A DNA stretch of 64,000 nt from Pseudomonadota bacterium (GCA_021782365.1 JAJXVB010000004.1:1-64000); one strand, 5' to 3'. Shown: positions 36,646-46,183, counted from the stretch's first letter. The notes: generated by a model from the sequence alone, not told the origin. Numbers and translations are program-made.

Positions 36646-37722
36646 CTATTCCGCCATCGCGGCGAGCTGCTCGGCCTGGTGTTCGGCCATCAGCGCAGAG
36701 GTGAGTTCCCCTATGTCGCCGTCCATGATCGCATCCATCTTGTAGAGCGTAAGATTGATGCGATGGTCGGTCACCCGGCCTTGCGGAAAATTGTAGGTGC
36801 GTATGCGCTCCGACCTGTCCCCGCTTCCGACCAGGCTCTTGCGGGTCGCGGCGGTCTCCGCGTTCTGCGCCCGTACCTGCGCATCCTTGATGCGTGCGGA
36901 AAGCACGCGCATCGCCTGCGCCTTGTTCTGGTGCTGTGACCTTCCGTCCTGGCATTCGACCACCACGCCCGTCGGAAGATGCGTGATGCGCACCGCGGAA
37001 TCCGTCTTGTTGATGTGCTGTCCGCCAGCGCCCGAAGCGCGGAAAGTGTCTATGCGCAAATCCGCCGGATTGAGCACCACTTCGTCCACCTCGTCGGCCT
37101 CCGGCATCACGGCCACCGTGCACGCGGAAGTATGAACGCGCCCCTGAGTCTCGGTGGTGGGAACGCGCTGCACGCGGTGCGCGCCGGATTCGAATTTAAG
37201 CACAGAATAGGCGCCCTGGCCCACGATGCGCGCGATGATCTCCTTGTAGCCGCCCATCTCGCCTTCGCTCGCCGAGACCACCTCGACCTGCCACCTGCGC
37301 CGCTCGGCGAAGCGGGAATACATCCTGAAAAGGTCTCCGGCGAAGAGCGCTGCCTCGTCGCCTCCGGTTCCCGCGCGTATCTCGAGAAACACGCTGCGCT
37401 CGTCGTTGGGGTCCTTGGGCAAAAGTGCCTTCTGCAATTCCTGGTCGAGCCCTGAAAGCTTCGCCTCGCCTTCCCTGATCTCGGTTTCGGCGAATTCGCG
37501 CATCTCGGGATCTCCCGCCATCTCGCGCGCCGCCTCGATGTCTGCTTCGCAGGACTGATAGGCGTGGAAGAGCTCGACCACGGGCTCCAGCTCCGCGCGC
37601 TCGCGGTTCAGCCTGCGGAATGCGTCCATGTCGCGAGTCGCCTCCTCCGTGCTCAGGAGCTGGTTGACTTCAATGAGGCGCTCGCTCAGCTGAGCGAGCT
37701 TGACTGAAATGTTCTTTTTCAT
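36646..37722 (-). CDS. prfA: peptide chain release factor 1
   Basis: 358 residues. Recognises UAA and UAG stops. [10 protein letters not shown] (the anticodon-like P-x-T region near 185-190) and G-A-G-G-Q-H-I-N-K (GGQ loop near 233) are clear. It lies 12 bases after hemA; the hemA-prfA order is standard in beta- and gammaproteobacteria. prmC, often next, is missing here and prlC follows instead. Confidence 0.98.
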   Translation of the reverse strand: MKKNISVKLAQLSERLIEVNQLLSTEEATRDMDAFRRLNRERAELEPVVELFHAYQSCEADIEAAREMAGDPEMREFAETEIREGEAKLSGLDQELQKALLPKDPNDERSVFLEIRAGTGGDEAALFAGDLFRMYSRFAERRRWQVEVVSASEGEMGGYKEIIARIVGQGAYSVLKFESGAHRVQRVPTTETQGRVHTSACTVAVMPEADEVDEVVLNPADLRIDTFRASGAGGQHINKTDSAVRITHLPTGVVVECQDGRSQHQNKAQAMRVLSARIKDAQVRAQNAETAATRKSLVGSGDRSERIRTYNFPQGRVTDHRINLTLYKMDAIMDGDIGELTSALMAEHQAEQLAAMAE

Positions 37723-37734
37723 CGATCGGGGAAA

Positions 37735-38988
37735 CTATTCTTCGGATTGCAGGTGATGCAGCCTGCGCACCGTTTCGACAAAGCCGTCCCTGTCGTTGCC
37801 GTGCGCCTGGTTCAGCGCGTGTGTGGGCGCATGAAGGAACTTGTTGGTGAGGCCGCGGCTCATCGCCTCCAGAACCTTCTCGGGGCTTTCTCCGCGAGCC
37901 AGGAGGCGCATCGCCTTCTCGAGCTCCTGCTGGCGGCTGCTCTCGGCCTGCTCGCGTAGCGCGCGTATGGTCGGCACCACATTGCGCGACTCCATCCAGT
38001 GCATGAAATTGGAGACCCCAGAGTCTATGATGACCTCTGCCTCCTTGACCGCACCCTGGCGCGCTTCGAGCCCGTCCTTGACCACGTCCGCGATGTCGTC
38101 GACGGTGTAAAGGAAGACATCGCCAAGCTCAGCCACTTCGGTTTCCACGTCCCGCGGCACCGCGAGGTCAACGATGAATAGCGGCTTGTGGCGGCGCGCC
38201 TTCAACGCGCGTTCCACCATGCCCTTGCCCAGTATCGGCAGCTGGCTAGCGGTGCATGTCACGATGATGTCGTGGTGCGCGAGCTGCTCGGGAAGATCCG
38301 CGAGCGTGATGGCCGATCCGTTGAACTGCCTGGCCAGCGTCTGCGCGCGCTCCAGCGTGCGGTTCGCGACCGTGATGTGCTTGGGATTGCGCGCCGCGAA
38401 ATAAACCGCATTGAGCTCTATCATCTCGCCTGCGCCCACGAAGAGCACATTCTGGTCGCTGATGCTTGTGAAGATGCGCTCGGCGAGCTTCACCGCCGCG
38501 GCCGCCATCGAGACCAGGTTCGCGCCTATCTCGGTTTCCGTGCGAACCTGCTTTGCGACGGAGAAGGTGTTCTGGAAAAGCTTGTGCAGCAGTATGCCCA
38601 TGGTGCCGGCCTGCTCTGCCTGGCGCACCGCCTGCTTCATCTGCCCGAGTATCTGCGGCTCGCCCAGCACCATGGAATCCAGGCCGCTTGCGACCCTGAA
38701 GGAATGCTTGACCGCCTGCTCGCGCGGCAGCGAATAGAGATAGGGCTCAAGCTCTCGGCGCGGCAGGTTGTGATAGCCCGCAAGCCAGTCTATCGCATGC
38801 TCGGGCTTGCTCGCATTGCAGTAGAGCTCCATGCGGTTGCAGGTGGACAGGATCGTGGCTTCCTTTGCCGCGCCATTGCCCACCAGGTCTTTCAGCGCAT
38901 TTTCTATCCTGTCCATGCCGAATGCGACCTTCTCGCGCACAGCGAGCGGCGCAGTCTGATGGTTGAGGCCAAAAGCAAACAGCTGCAT
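37735..38988 (-). CDS. hemA: glutamyl-tRNA reductase
   Basis: 417 residues. Catalyses the NADPH-dependent first committed step of the C5 haem pathway. [10 protein letters not shown] holds the catalytic Cys, [10 protein letters not shown] the substrate region, [10 protein letters not shown] the NADPH fold, and A-N-R-T-L-E-R-A follows. It is expressed divergently from yaeQ across a 115-base gap. Confidence 0.97.
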   Translation of the reverse strand: MQLFAFGLNHQTAPLAVREKVAFGMDRIENALKDLVGNGAAKEATILSTCNRMELYCNASKPEHAIDWLAGYHNLPRRELEPYLYSLPREQAVKHSFRVASGLDSMVLGEPQILGQMKQAVRQAEQAGTMGILLHKLFQNTFSVAKQVRTETEIGANLVSMAAAAVKLAERIFTSISDQNVLFVGAGEMIELNAVYFAARNPKHITVANRTLERAQTLARQFNGSAITLADLPEQLAHHDIIVTCTASQLPILGKGMVERALKARRHKPLFIVDLAVPRDVETEVAELGDVFLYTVDDIADVVKDGLEARQGAVKEAEVIIDSGVSNFMHWMESRNVVPTIRALREQAESSRQQELEKAMRLLARGESPEKVLEAMSRGLTNKFLHAPTHALNQAHGNDRDGFVETVRRLHHLQSEE

Positions 38989-39103
38989 CGTGGTACCGGA
39001 CCTGACTTAATTGATTTTGCGATTATAGTCTGAACGGCCCGGCAATACCATCGGGCGGATTTGAAGGTTAGAATGCCGCCCTGCCCATCAACTCATCCCT
39101 CAC

Positions 39104-39667
39104 ATGGCCATCAAAGCGACCGTCCACAAAGCCAGCCTGCAGATCGCAGACCTCGATCGGCACTACTATGCCGATCATCAGCTGACCCTGGCGCAGCACC
39201 CCTCCGAGACCTTGGAACGCATGATGGTGCGCCTGATCGCCTTCGCGCTATACGCCGATGATGCGCTGCTGTTCGGCCAGGGCATCAGCACGGATGACGA
39301 GCCTGACCTGTGGCAGAAGGATCTCACGGGCGCCATTGAGCGCTGGATCTCGGTCGGACTGCCGGAAGAGCGCATCATACGCCGCGCTTCAGGCAGAAGC
39401 AGTCAGGTCGTGGTCATCAGCTACGGGCGCACTGCCGACCTGTGGTGGAATGAAAATCGCGCCAAGCTCTCCCGCCTTGAGAATCTCACCGTGCTGAAAC
39501 TGCCGGCTGACGCCACCCAGGCGCTGGCAAAACTGGCTGACCGCACCATGCAGCTTCAATGCACCCTGCAGGAAGGCAGCCTCATGGTGACCAGCGGAAG
39601 CAGCGTGATCCAATTCGAGCCCACGGTGCTGCAAGGCACGCTGGCATCCGCTCACGCATGGCAATGA
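39104..39667 (+). CDS. yaeQ: YaeQ family protein
   Basis: 187 residues, the normal length. It has the YaeQ opening A-I-K-A-T-V-H-K-A-S-L-Q-I-A-D-L-D-R-H-Y-Y, then G-I-S-T-D-D-E-P-D-L-W and V-V-I-S-Y-G-R-T-A-D-L-W-W. The family has a PD-(D/E)xK nuclease-like fold; its biological role is not settled. It overlaps ychJ by 10 bases. Confidence 0.95.
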   Translation: MAIKATVHKASLQIADLDRHYYADHQLTLAQHPSETLERMMVRLIAFALYADDALLFGQGISTDDEPDLWQKDLTGAIERWISVGLPEERIIRRASGRSSQVVVISYGRTADLWWNENRAKLSRLENLTVLKLPADATQALAKLADRTMQLQCTLQEGSLMVTSGSSVIQFEPTVLQGTLASAHAWQ

Positions 39668-40149
39668 AACCCTGTCCCTGCGGCGGAACCGGATATGCTG
39701 CGTGCTGCGGCCGCTACCACGAAGGCATGCCCGCCCCGGATGCACAATCGCTGATGGAACCACTGATAAATAAACTAACCAGCCCACTAAGCAACCAAAA
39801 AACAGCTGCCAAGTGTTTGGTTATATCCACTCACCCAAACCGCCAAACAACGCCGGCCAACGCGCTGGTTATGATGCGCTCGCGCTACAGCGCTTATGTC
39901 CTCGAGCTCGAACCCTATCTGCTCGCCACCTGGCATCCGGACACCAGACCCGCTTCTATAGGCTTCGCCAAAGGCGCGAAGTGGCTGGGCCTCGAGATCA
40001 GGAGGTTCGAAGAAACGAAGGACGAGGCGATCGTGGAATTCGTCGCGCGCTGCAGGATAGGCGGAAAAGCGGAGCGCATGCACGAGATCAGCCGCTTCAC
40101 GCTTGTCGACGGGAACTGGCTCTATGTCGACGGCGAATTCCCCGATTAG
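39658..40149 (+). CDS. ychJ: YchJ-family SEC-C protein carrying a 39-residue insertion
   Basis: 163 residues. The N-terminal zinc-binding SEC-C-like motif C-P-C-G-G-T-G-Y-A-A-C-C-G-R-Y-H and the body R-S-R-Y-S-A-Y-V-L...L-L-A-T-W-H-P-D-T-R-P identify UPF0225/YchJ, of unknown function. In relatives the segment P-D-A-Q-x-L is followed at once by M-R-S-R-Y-S-A. Here about 39 extra residues (39757-39873) intervene, in frame, without a stop. The insert contains a palindromic repeat also found at 56348-56408. Whether the protein still folds is unknown. ATG 39664 is an alternative start. Confidence 0.85.
   Translation: MAMKPCPCGGTGYAACCGRYHEGMPAPDAQSLMEPLINKLTSPLSNQKTAAKCLVISTHPNRQTTPANALVMMRSRYSAYVLELEPYLLATWHPDTRPASIGFAKGAKWLGLEIRRFEETKDEAIVEFVARCRIGGKAERMHEISRFTLVDGNWLYVDGEFPD
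39775..39835. repeat. palindromic repeat inside ychJ
   Basis: About 60 bases able to form an imperfect hairpin (A-C-C-A...C-A-C-T near 39781 against A-G-T-G...T-G-G-T near 39822). It shares ACTAAGCAACCA, GCCAAGTG and TGGTTAT, in the same order and spacing, with the repeat at 56348-56408, which interrupts an ettA fragment. This marks a small mobile or REP-like repeat. Confidence 0.65.
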
Positions 40150-40172
40150 GCCCGCATGTTAAAATCCCCGGC

Positions 40173-40892
40173 ATGAGCAAAATGACCCTCGATCGCATCC
40201 TGCAGTCGCAGGGCTTTGGCACGCGCAAATGGTGCCGCTCCCTGATCGAGAACGGGGACGTCAGCATCGCAGGCATTGCCGCAACCGATCCCGATGAAAA
40301 GAGGGAAGCCGAAGGCCTTGAATTCACCGTGTTTGATGAGGCCTGGAAATACAGGAAACATGTCTATATCGCGCTATACAAGCCGGCCGGATACGAGTGT
40401 TCGAGAAAGCCCAGCCACCATCCCGGAGTGCTGACCCTGCTTCCGGAACAGTTCGCGCTGCGCGATGTGCAGCCGGTGGGCAGGCTGGATCACGACACCA
40501 AGGGGCTGCTGCTGATGTCGGACGACGGCGCATTCATCCATGCCCAGTCGTCGCCCAGGCGCCATGTGCCCAAGCTCTATGTCGCGGACACGCAGGAACC
40601 CGTGACCGGCGGGCTGATCGATGCGCTGCTCAAGGGCGTGATGCTGCACGACGAAAGATTCCCTCTTGCGGCGACAAGCTGCAGGATGGTTGGAGAACAC
40701 TCGATCGAGATCATCCTCGAGCAGGGAAAGTACCACCAGGTCAAGCGCATGCTGGCCGCGGCCGGAAACCACTGCACCGCGCTTTCCCGCACGAGGATAG
40801 GCGGCCTTGAGCTCGATGAGCTCGACATCAAGGAGGGCGAGTGGCGATATCTCGAAGAAGCCGATTTGAAGCTTCTCGAACAGGAAGGATAG
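40173..40892 (+). CDS. rsuA: 16S rRNA pseudouridine(516) synthase
   Basis: 239 residues from ATG 40173 (ATG 40182 possible). The N-terminal S4-like domain (L-D-R-I-L-Q-S-Q-G-F-G-T-R) is followed by the catalytic G-R-L-D-H-D-T-K-G-L-L-L-M-S-D-D-G (Asp) and the K-Y-H-Q-V-K-R-M-L-A-A-A-G-N motif. The latter, with Y-H-Q-V-K-R-M, favours RsuA over RluB/E/F. It precedes rbgA by 2 bases. Confidence 0.9.
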   Translation: MSKMTLDRILQSQGFGTRKWCRSLIENGDVSIAGIAATDPDEKREAEGLEFTVFDEAWKYRKHVYIALYKPAGYECSRKPSHHPGVLTLLPEQFALRDVQPVGRLDHDTKGLLLMSDDGAFIHAQSSPRRHVPKLYVADTQEPVTGGLIDALLKGVMLHDERFPLAATSCRMVGEHSIEIILEQGKYHQVKRMLAAAGNHCTALSRTRIGGLELDELDIKEGEWRYLEEADLKLLEQEG

Positions 40893-40894
40893 CA

Positions 40895-41791
40895 ATGGCG
40901 ATACAGTGGTTTCCCGGACACATGAACTCCGCGCGCAAGAAGGCGGCGGAGACGATGGAATTCATCGATGTCGTGATCGAGGTCCTGGACGCGCGCGCGC
41001 CGGAGGCGAGCACGAACCCGATGATCCGCGAACTGCGCGAGCACCGCAACCGCCCCTGCCTCAAGATACTCAACAAGGCAGACCTCGCGGACCCTGAGGC
41101 CACCCAGCAGTGGCTCGATTTCTACAATGCGCAGGAAAACGTGAAGGCAGTCGCCATGAGCTGCAAGAGCGCAACAGACGCCGCGCGCGTGCCCAGACTT
41201 TGCCAGCCCCTCGCCCCTCACCGCAACAGCACGCACAAGCCGCTCAGGATGATGATCATGGGCATACCGAATGTCGGCAAGTCCACGCTGATGAACATGC
41301 TCCTAAAGCGCCGGGTTGCCAACGTGGGCGACGAGCCCGCGGTGACCAAGTCGCAGCAGTGCCACAAGCTCAACGACTCCATGACGCTGACGGATTCGCC
41401 CGGACTCATGTGGCCCAAGATCCAGCACGAGGAGGACGGCTACATGCTGGCCGCGATCCATGCGATAGGTCGCAATGCGGTCTTCGAGGAGGAGGTCGCG
41501 GCCAACCTCGCAGACAGCCTCATCGCCCGCTATCCCGGGAGGCTCTTCGAACGCTTCGGGATCAGGGACACGGACGGCGTGGGCGTCCTCGAAGCCGTCG
41601 CGAAGAGGCGGGGATGCCTCAAGGGTAACAGGATGGACATCGAGAAGGCCGCGATGATACTGCTGACGGAATTCCGCTCCGGCAAACTCGGAAGGATCAG
41701 CCTCGAGACCCCGGCATCGCGCATGGCGATGATACAGGCGAATCATGAGCGCTCGAAAGAAGGAATTGGACCAGACCCTGCAATGGAATGA
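40895..41791 (+). CDS. rbgA: ribosome-biogenesis GTPase YlqF/RbgA type
   Basis: 298 residues with circularly permuted GTPase motifs: the G4 motif I-L-N-K-A-D comes first (about residue 65), then G1 G-I-P-N-V-G-K-S-T (about 128) and G3 D-S-P-G-L (about 170). The start W-F-P-G-H-M is the family signature. Relatives act in large-subunit assembly. It overlaps the next methyltransferase by 47 bases. Confidence 0.93.
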   Translation: MAIQWFPGHMNSARKKAAETMEFIDVVIEVLDARAPEASTNPMIRELREHRNRPCLKILNKADLADPEATQQWLDFYNAQENVKAVAMSCKSATDAARVPRLCQPLAPHRNSTHKPLRMMIMGIPNVGKSTLMNMLLKRRVANVGDEPAVTKSQQCHKLNDSMTLTDSPGLMWPKIQHEEDGYMLAAIHAIGRNAVFEEEVAANLADSLIARYPGRLFERFGIRDTDGVGVLEAVAKRRGCLKGNRMDIEKAAMILLTEFRSGKLGRISLETPASRMAMIQANHERSKEGIGPDPAME

Positions 41792-42902
41792 ATCCGGCTC
41801 GGAGATGACAGCCCTCTGGCGTTCCGAGAGCGGCCATCCTCCGCCCAAACGCGTGGTAGTGGCCGACGACGGCATGAAAGCCGATGCCGCATACCGCCTG
41901 GCCTGCGAAGGAACTGCGCTGCTCTGGCGGGGAGACTTCCAGAACGCAAGGCAATTGCTCAACGCGATGGCAAGGCGTGCCGACAAAAGGCCGGCGAAGC
42001 CGGCTCCGATGCCGGAGGGTTTCCATCTGCACCGCCTCGCGAAATCGCAGCGCTCCCGCATCCTTGCCATGCTTCTGATCCCCTTCGACCCCGGGCATGT
42101 CATCCCGCTTCGCCGCGCGCCTGACGTGCGCAAGGCCTGCATCGAGGCCTATGGAGAAACAAATCTTCCCTATGTCGCACCCCTTCGCGAGCTGCTCGGC
42201 ATCATAGGCGCCCACGAATGGCGCAGGAAGGGAGTCGAGATCCGCGAGCTTTCCGAGCGCATACACCCCCACTACGGCGTGTTCTCTCCGGTGCGCGGCG
42301 AATATCTGGAGCTCGTCGCGAAGGCCCCCCTGCCCAAGGCCTTGGAATCGCATCCCGTCGCTTTCGACATAGGGACGGGAACCGGGGTTCTCGCAGCGCT
42401 CCTCGCTAAGCGCGGCATCGCGCACATCATCGCGACCGATCAGGACGAGAGGGCGCTGGCCTGCGCGCGCGAGAACATCTCGAGGATGGGACTTAAGGCA
42501 AGAATCGAGATCGTCAGGGAAGACCTTTTCCCGGAAGGCCGGGCTTCACTGATCGTCTGCAATCCCCCCTGGGTTCCCGCGCGGCCAAGCTCTTCTCTCG
42601 AACATGCGGTATACGATCCCGATAGCCGCATGCTGAAGGGTTTTCTCGAGGGACTCTCATCCCATCTGGAGGAAAAGGGAGAAGGCTGGCTGATCCTCTC
42701 TGATCTTGCCGAGCATCTGATGCTGCGCGAAAGATCGGAGCTGCTCGCGATGATAGAGAACGCGGGGCTTGCCGTTCTGGGCAGGCTGGATGCGAAACCG
42801 CGTCACCCGAAGGTGGATGACGCAGGGGACGCTCTGCACGAAGCGCGCAAGGCCGAGGTCACTTCGCTCTGGCGGCTTACTGCAAAAACAACAACTAGCT
42901 AA
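41745..42902 (+). CDS. class I SAM-dependent methyltransferase (N-P-P-W type)
   Basis: 385 residues. The first 180 residues are family-specific; the C-terminal half is a Rossmann methyltransferase with F-D-I-G-T-G-T-G-V-L-A-A-L-L (motif I), A-T-D-Q-D-E-R-A (motif II) and V-C-N-P-P-W-V-P (motif IV), the pattern of enzymes methylating amide or base nitrogens such as PrmC/RsmC. The substrate is unknown. It begins inside rbgA and ends overlapping the convergent amidotransferase gene by 8 bases. Confidence 0.8.
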   Translation: MSARKKELDQTLQWNESGSEMTALWRSESGHPPPKRVVVADDGMKADAAYRLACEGTALLWRGDFQNARQLLNAMARRADKRPAKPAPMPEGFHLHRLAKSQRSRILAMLLIPFDPGHVIPLRRAPDVRKACIEAYGETNLPYVAPLRELLGIIGAHEWRRKGVEIRELSERIHPHYGVFSPVRGEYLELVAKAPLPKALESHPVAFDIGTGTGVLAALLAKRGIAHIIATDQDERALACARENISRMGLKARIEIVREDLFPEGRASLIVCNPPWVPARPSSSLEHAVYDPDSRMLKGFLEGLSSHLEEKGEGWLILSDLAEHLMLRERSELLAMIENAGLAVLGRLDAKPRHPKVDDAGDALHEARKAEVTSLWRLTAKTTTS

Positions 42903-44679
42903 TGGCTTTTTTATCCACATTGACCTGCAGCCACCATTCGAGAAGCGCCAGATGCCAGAGCTTGCTTCCCTGTATGCGGGTCAGATGCGACTCGGGATCT
43001 GCGAGCAGCTTCTCGACATAGCTTCTCCTGTATAGCCCGCGCTTCAAGCAAGCATCAGAATTCAGTATGCCGGTTATCTTCTCCAGAAAGTCTCCGCGCA
43101 CGCGCTTTAGCGCAGGCACCGGAAAATATCCCTTCGCCCTGTCTATCACCGCATCGGGTATCAGCCCTCGGGCGACCGCCTTGAGCGGAAACTTCCCGCC
43201 CTCCTTGAGCTTCAAAGAAGGCGGCATCTTTGCCGCAAGCTCGACGAGCTCGTGGTCCAGGAATGGAACGCGCGCCTCGAGTCCCCACGCCATGGTCATG
43301 TTGTCCACCCGTTTCACCGGATCATCCACCATCAGCCTTGTGACATCCAGCCTGAAGACGCGGTCCAGGAATTCATCCGCTCCTTCTTTTTCGAGCTGCT
43401 CCGAGACCCATGCGCCGGTGACATCCTGAACCGAATATTCGTCGGCCATCATCTCGAGATATTCTTCATGGTCCCTGTCGAAATAATGCCTTGAAAAACG
43501 TTCTAGCGGCGTTCCCCTCTCTTCATCCATGCGCGGATACCAGAAGTATCCGCCGAAGACCTCGTCTGCCCCCTGCCCCGCGAGCACGACCTTCACCTCC
43601 CTCGATACCCGCTCGCCCAGGAGATAGAATGCGGTGACGTCGTAGCTCGCCATCGGTTCGGACATCTCGCGTATCGCATCGGGCAGTCGCTTCAGCATCT
43701 CGGAATTGGGCACCGCGAACTTGTGATGCCGGGTCTTGAATGCCTCGGCTACCAGATCCGAATACTCGAATTCGTCCGCGACTTCTCCGGCCACTTCCTC
43801 GAATCCGATCGAGAAGGTGTTGAGCTCGTCCACATGGTCTGCGAGCAGACCCACCAGCAGGCTTGAGTCGAGGCCTCCCGAGAGCAGTATGCCGACGGGC
43901 ACGTCGGACGCGAGCCTGTGGCGCTCGACTGCGCGTTGAAGCACCGTGCGGGTCGCAGCTATCCAGTCCTGTTCGGAAACTGCCTGTTCGGGTCTGGTCG
44001 CATCGAGATGCCAGTAGCAGCGCTGGACGACTTCCCCGGATGCCAGAAATTTCATCGTGTGCGCCGGAGGCAGTTTCCTGATGCCTTTGAGTATCGTGCG
44101 GGGCGCTGGAACGACGCCGTGCAGCGTGAAGTGCTGATGCAGCGCGATGGGATCGAGGCTCGTGTCCACTTCCCCTCCCGCGAGCAGCGCCTGGGGGGTT
44201 GAGGCAAAGCGCAGCCTGTCATTGTCCAGCGTGTGGTAGAGGGGCTTGATGCCCAGCCTGTCTCGCGCGAGGAATAACGATTTTTCCCTCATGTCCCAGA
44301 TCGCGAAGGCGAACATCCCGTAAAAGCGCTGCACGCAATTCTCGCCCCATGCGTGGTAGGCCTTGATGATCACCTCGGAGTCGCCGGTAGAGAAGAATTC
44401 GTAGCCCATATCGATGAGCTCGACGCGCAGTTCCCGGTAATTGTAGATCGTGCCGTTGAACACGAGCGCGAGCTTCAATGCCTCGTCGACCATGGGCTGG
44501 TCGGCATGCGCGCTCAGGTCTATGATGGAGAGCCTGCGGTGCCCGAAGGCCAGGGAGCCTTCGCTGTAATAGCCCTCGTGGTCAGGCCCGCGCAGCGCAA
44601 GCCTCTCCGTCATGCGCCGAACGGCCTCCATGTCGGGCGAGCCCCCGTCCAAGCGCAACTCACCACAGATTCCACACAT
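42895..44679 (-). CDS. asparagine-synthetase-family amidotransferase, AsnO-like
   Basis: 594 residues. The N-terminal Ntn glutaminase begins with catalytic Cys2 (M-C-G-I-C-G-E-L-R) and R-G-P-D-H-E-G-Y; the synthetase domain has the PPi loop L-L-S-G-G-L-D-S-S. It is longer than AsnB (about 550) and opens G-E-L-R-x-D-G, and has H-G-V-V-P-A-P-R-T-I. These resemble AsnO, which makes N-acetylglutaminylglutamine amide, an osmolyte dipeptide. AsnO is usually next to a GNAT/ATP-grasp ngg gene, which is absent here, so plain asparagine synthesis or another amidation remains possible. Confidence 0.82.
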   Translation of the reverse strand: MCGICGELRLDGGSPDMEAVRRMTERLALRGPDHEGYYSEGSLAFGHRRLSIIDLSAHADQPMVDEALKLALVFNGTIYNYRELRVELIDMGYEFFSTGDSEVIIKAYHAWGENCVQRFYGMFAFAIWDMREKSLFLARDRLGIKPLYHTLDNDRLRFASTPQALLAGGEVDTSLDPIALHQHFTLHGVVPAPRTILKGIRKLPPAHTMKFLASGEVVQRCYWHLDATRPEQAVSEQDWIAATRTVLQRAVERHRLASDVPVGILLSGGLDSSLLVGLLADHVDELNTFSIGFEEVAGEVADEFEYSDLVAEAFKTRHHKFAVPNSEMLKRLPDAIREMSEPMASYDVTAFYLLGERVSREVKVVLAGQGADEVFGGYFWYPRMDEERGTPLERFSRHYFDRDHEEYLEMMADEYSVQDVTGAWVSEQLEKEGADEFLDRVFRLDVTRLMVDDPVKRVDNMTMAWGLEARVPFLDHELVELAAKMPPSLKLKEGGKFPLKAVARGLIPDAVIDRAKGYFPVPALKRVRGDFLEKITGILNSDACLKRGLYRRSYVEKLLADPESHLTRIQGSKLWHLALLEWWLQVNVDKKAIS

Positions 44680-44736
44680 GCAAGACTCCCGTCATTTCGA
44701 TGCGCGATTATCGCCGATGAAGGCGCATCGGACCAG

Positions 44737-44997
44737 TCAGGGCTTGCCGAAGAGCTCGTCCAATGGATTGCCGGAGGCCTTAGCCTTTCCAGAAACTCGC
44801 CTTGCCGCGAACTCTTCCTCTATGTTGTCTCGATAGAAGCTCCACGCGGATCCCGAGGTGGAGAACCTGCGCCACAGGTCGCTCCCCACGTTTGAATATT
44901 CGAGCGCGCTGCCGTCGTCCAGCCTGACCTCGAGCGTTCTCGACTTTGCATCGTAGCCTATCTCGCAAAGCCTTCCCGAACTGACCTTCTTCTCCAT
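44737..44997 (-). CDS. KTSC-domain protein
   Basis: 86 residues. The KTSC fold is seen in I-G-Y-D-A-K-S-R-T-L-E-V-R-L-D-D-G-S-A-L-E-Y and S-A-W-S-F-Y-R-D-N-I, although the lysine/threonine/serine/cysteine core is only partly kept (S-S-G-R-L-C here). Family function is unknown, with suggested links to RNA or ribosomal proteins. It begins 7 bases after the cNMP-binding gene on the same strand. Confidence 0.8.
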   Translation of the reverse strand: MEKKVSSGRLCEIGYDAKSRTLEVRLDDGSALEYSNVGSDLWRRFSTSGSAWSFYRDNIEEEFAARRVSGKAKASGNPLDELFGKP

Positions 44998-45004
44998 GAC
45001 TATA

Positions 45005-45490
45005 TCAGTAGCGCCCGTGCGTCTTGTGTATGTAGTTGGTGAGCGCCTGGGTCTCCTGGTTCATGCGCATCAGGTTGGTATGGGTGACCCTGAAGAGCGC
45101 GCGCATCATCTTGTAAGCCAGGAGCGGCCGCTCGTTCACCACCGTGTCGAAAGCCTCGGGGGTCAGCGTATACACCGTGGCATCCCCGATCGAGCGCAGG
45201 GTCGCCTTGCGCGGCGTCTTGTCGACGAATGCCCGAGTGCCCGCGCATTCTCCCTGAACCATCGTGTAGACCAGATTCTCCCTGCCATCAGCTCCCCTGC
45301 TGACCACCCCGAGCTTGCCGCCTGCGAGGATGTATAGAGTCTGGTCTGCAGCCCCCTCGCTGACAAGAAGCTCGCCATCCTTCAGATGCCTCACTCCCAT
45401 TTTCGAGGTCAGCGTCTTCATCTCCTCCTCGCTGATTCCCGCGCACACCGACGATGTGCCGATTAGTCTGAAGTCTGCTGCTTCTTCCAT
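45005..45490 (-). CDS. cyclic-nucleotide-binding domain protein
   Basis: 161 residues, essentially a single Crp-type cNMP domain: L-K-D-G-E-L-L-V-S-E-G-A-A-D-Q-T-L-Y-I-L, then G-E-C-A-G-T-R-A-F in place of the canonical G-E-x-x-x-E-x-A-L phosphate cassette, and a C-terminal helix. There is no DNA-binding domain. The altered cassette makes true cAMP binding doubtful. With cheW nearby it may belong to a taxis or signalling unit. Confidence 0.82.
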   Translation of the reverse strand: MEEAADFRLIGTSSVCAGISEEEMKTLTSKMGVRHLKDGELLVSEGAADQTLYILAGGKLGVVSRGADGRENLVYTMVQGECAGTRAFVDKTPRKATLRSIGDATVYTLTPEAFDTVVNERPLLAYKMMRALFRVTHTNLMRMNQETQALTNYIHKTHGRY

Positions 45491-45542
45491 TTAGGGCTCC
45501 CCTTTTAAAGTTTTTACGATTCAAATCGCTTGCGCTGCAAGA

Positions 45543-45692
45543 TCAGAACTCCTCCCACTCCCCGTCATCGCTGGCTTTTTTCCTGGGGATGGCCTTCTGT
45601 GGCATAGGCGCCTTGCGCACGGGATGAAGTGCCGGCCTGCTCGCGATCCTGACCTGTGCGGGCTTCTGTTCCTGACCCAGCCTGAAAACCAC
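45543..45692 (-). pseudogene. C-terminal remnant of a methyl-accepting chemotaxis protein
   Basis: Reading from a possible GTG at 45692, 49 codons encode a basic, Pro/Ala-rich linker that ends D-D-G-E-W-E-E-F-stop. A flexible Pro/Ala/Lys linker closed by W-E-E-F is the C-terminal CheR/CheB docking end of many chemoreceptors. It stands between cheW and the cNMP gene, where no receptor remains. The best reading is the 3' scar of a deleted chemoreceptor gene. A small free tether peptide is less likely. Confidence 0.5.
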
Positions 45693-45715
45693 GGTTGATT
45701 GCTTTGAAACGCATG

Positions 45716-46183
45716 CTATACCGCAACGCTTTCGACAAGCGCCATCTCGCTGCTCGTCATCAGCCTCTCGATATCGACGAGGATCAGCATCCTGTCATCC
45801 ACCGCGCCCAGGCCCATGACATAGGCCGTGTCTATGCCGGACCCGAACTCAGGCGCCTGCTTGATCTGTTCAGGACTCAGGGTCAGCACGTCGGACACGC
45901 TGTCCACGACCATGCCCAGAACCCGGTTTGCCACATTGAGTATGATCACGACGGTGAACTCGTCATAGGTCACCTTGCCGAGGTTGAACTTGATGCGCAT
46001 GTCGACGATCGGAACGATGACACCCCTCAGGTTGATCACGCCCTTGATGAAGCCTGGCGTGTTCGCGATCTGCGTGACGGAATCATAGCCTCTGATCTCC
46101 TGGACCTTGAGTATCTCTATCCCGTATTCTTCATTTCCCAGTACGAATGTCAGAAATTCTCTGCTCGTTGCTTCGCCGGCCAT
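45716..46183 (-). CDS. cheW: chemotaxis coupling protein
   Basis: 155 residues of the CheW SH3-like fold: [44 protein letters not shown] and V-V-D-S-V-S-D-V-L. It links chemoreceptors to the kinase CheA; CheA is not in the window. It is divergent from a DUF1614 membrane protein; a PAS receptor is 0.9 kb away. Confidence 0.95.
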   Translation of the reverse strand: MAGEATSREFLTFVLGNEEYGIEILKVQEIRGYDSVTQIANTPGFIKGVINLRGVIVPIVDMRIKFNLGKVTYDEFTVVIILNVANRVLGMVVDSVSDVLTLSPEQIKQAPEFGSGIDTAYVMGLGAVDDRMLILVDIERLMTSSEMALVESVAV

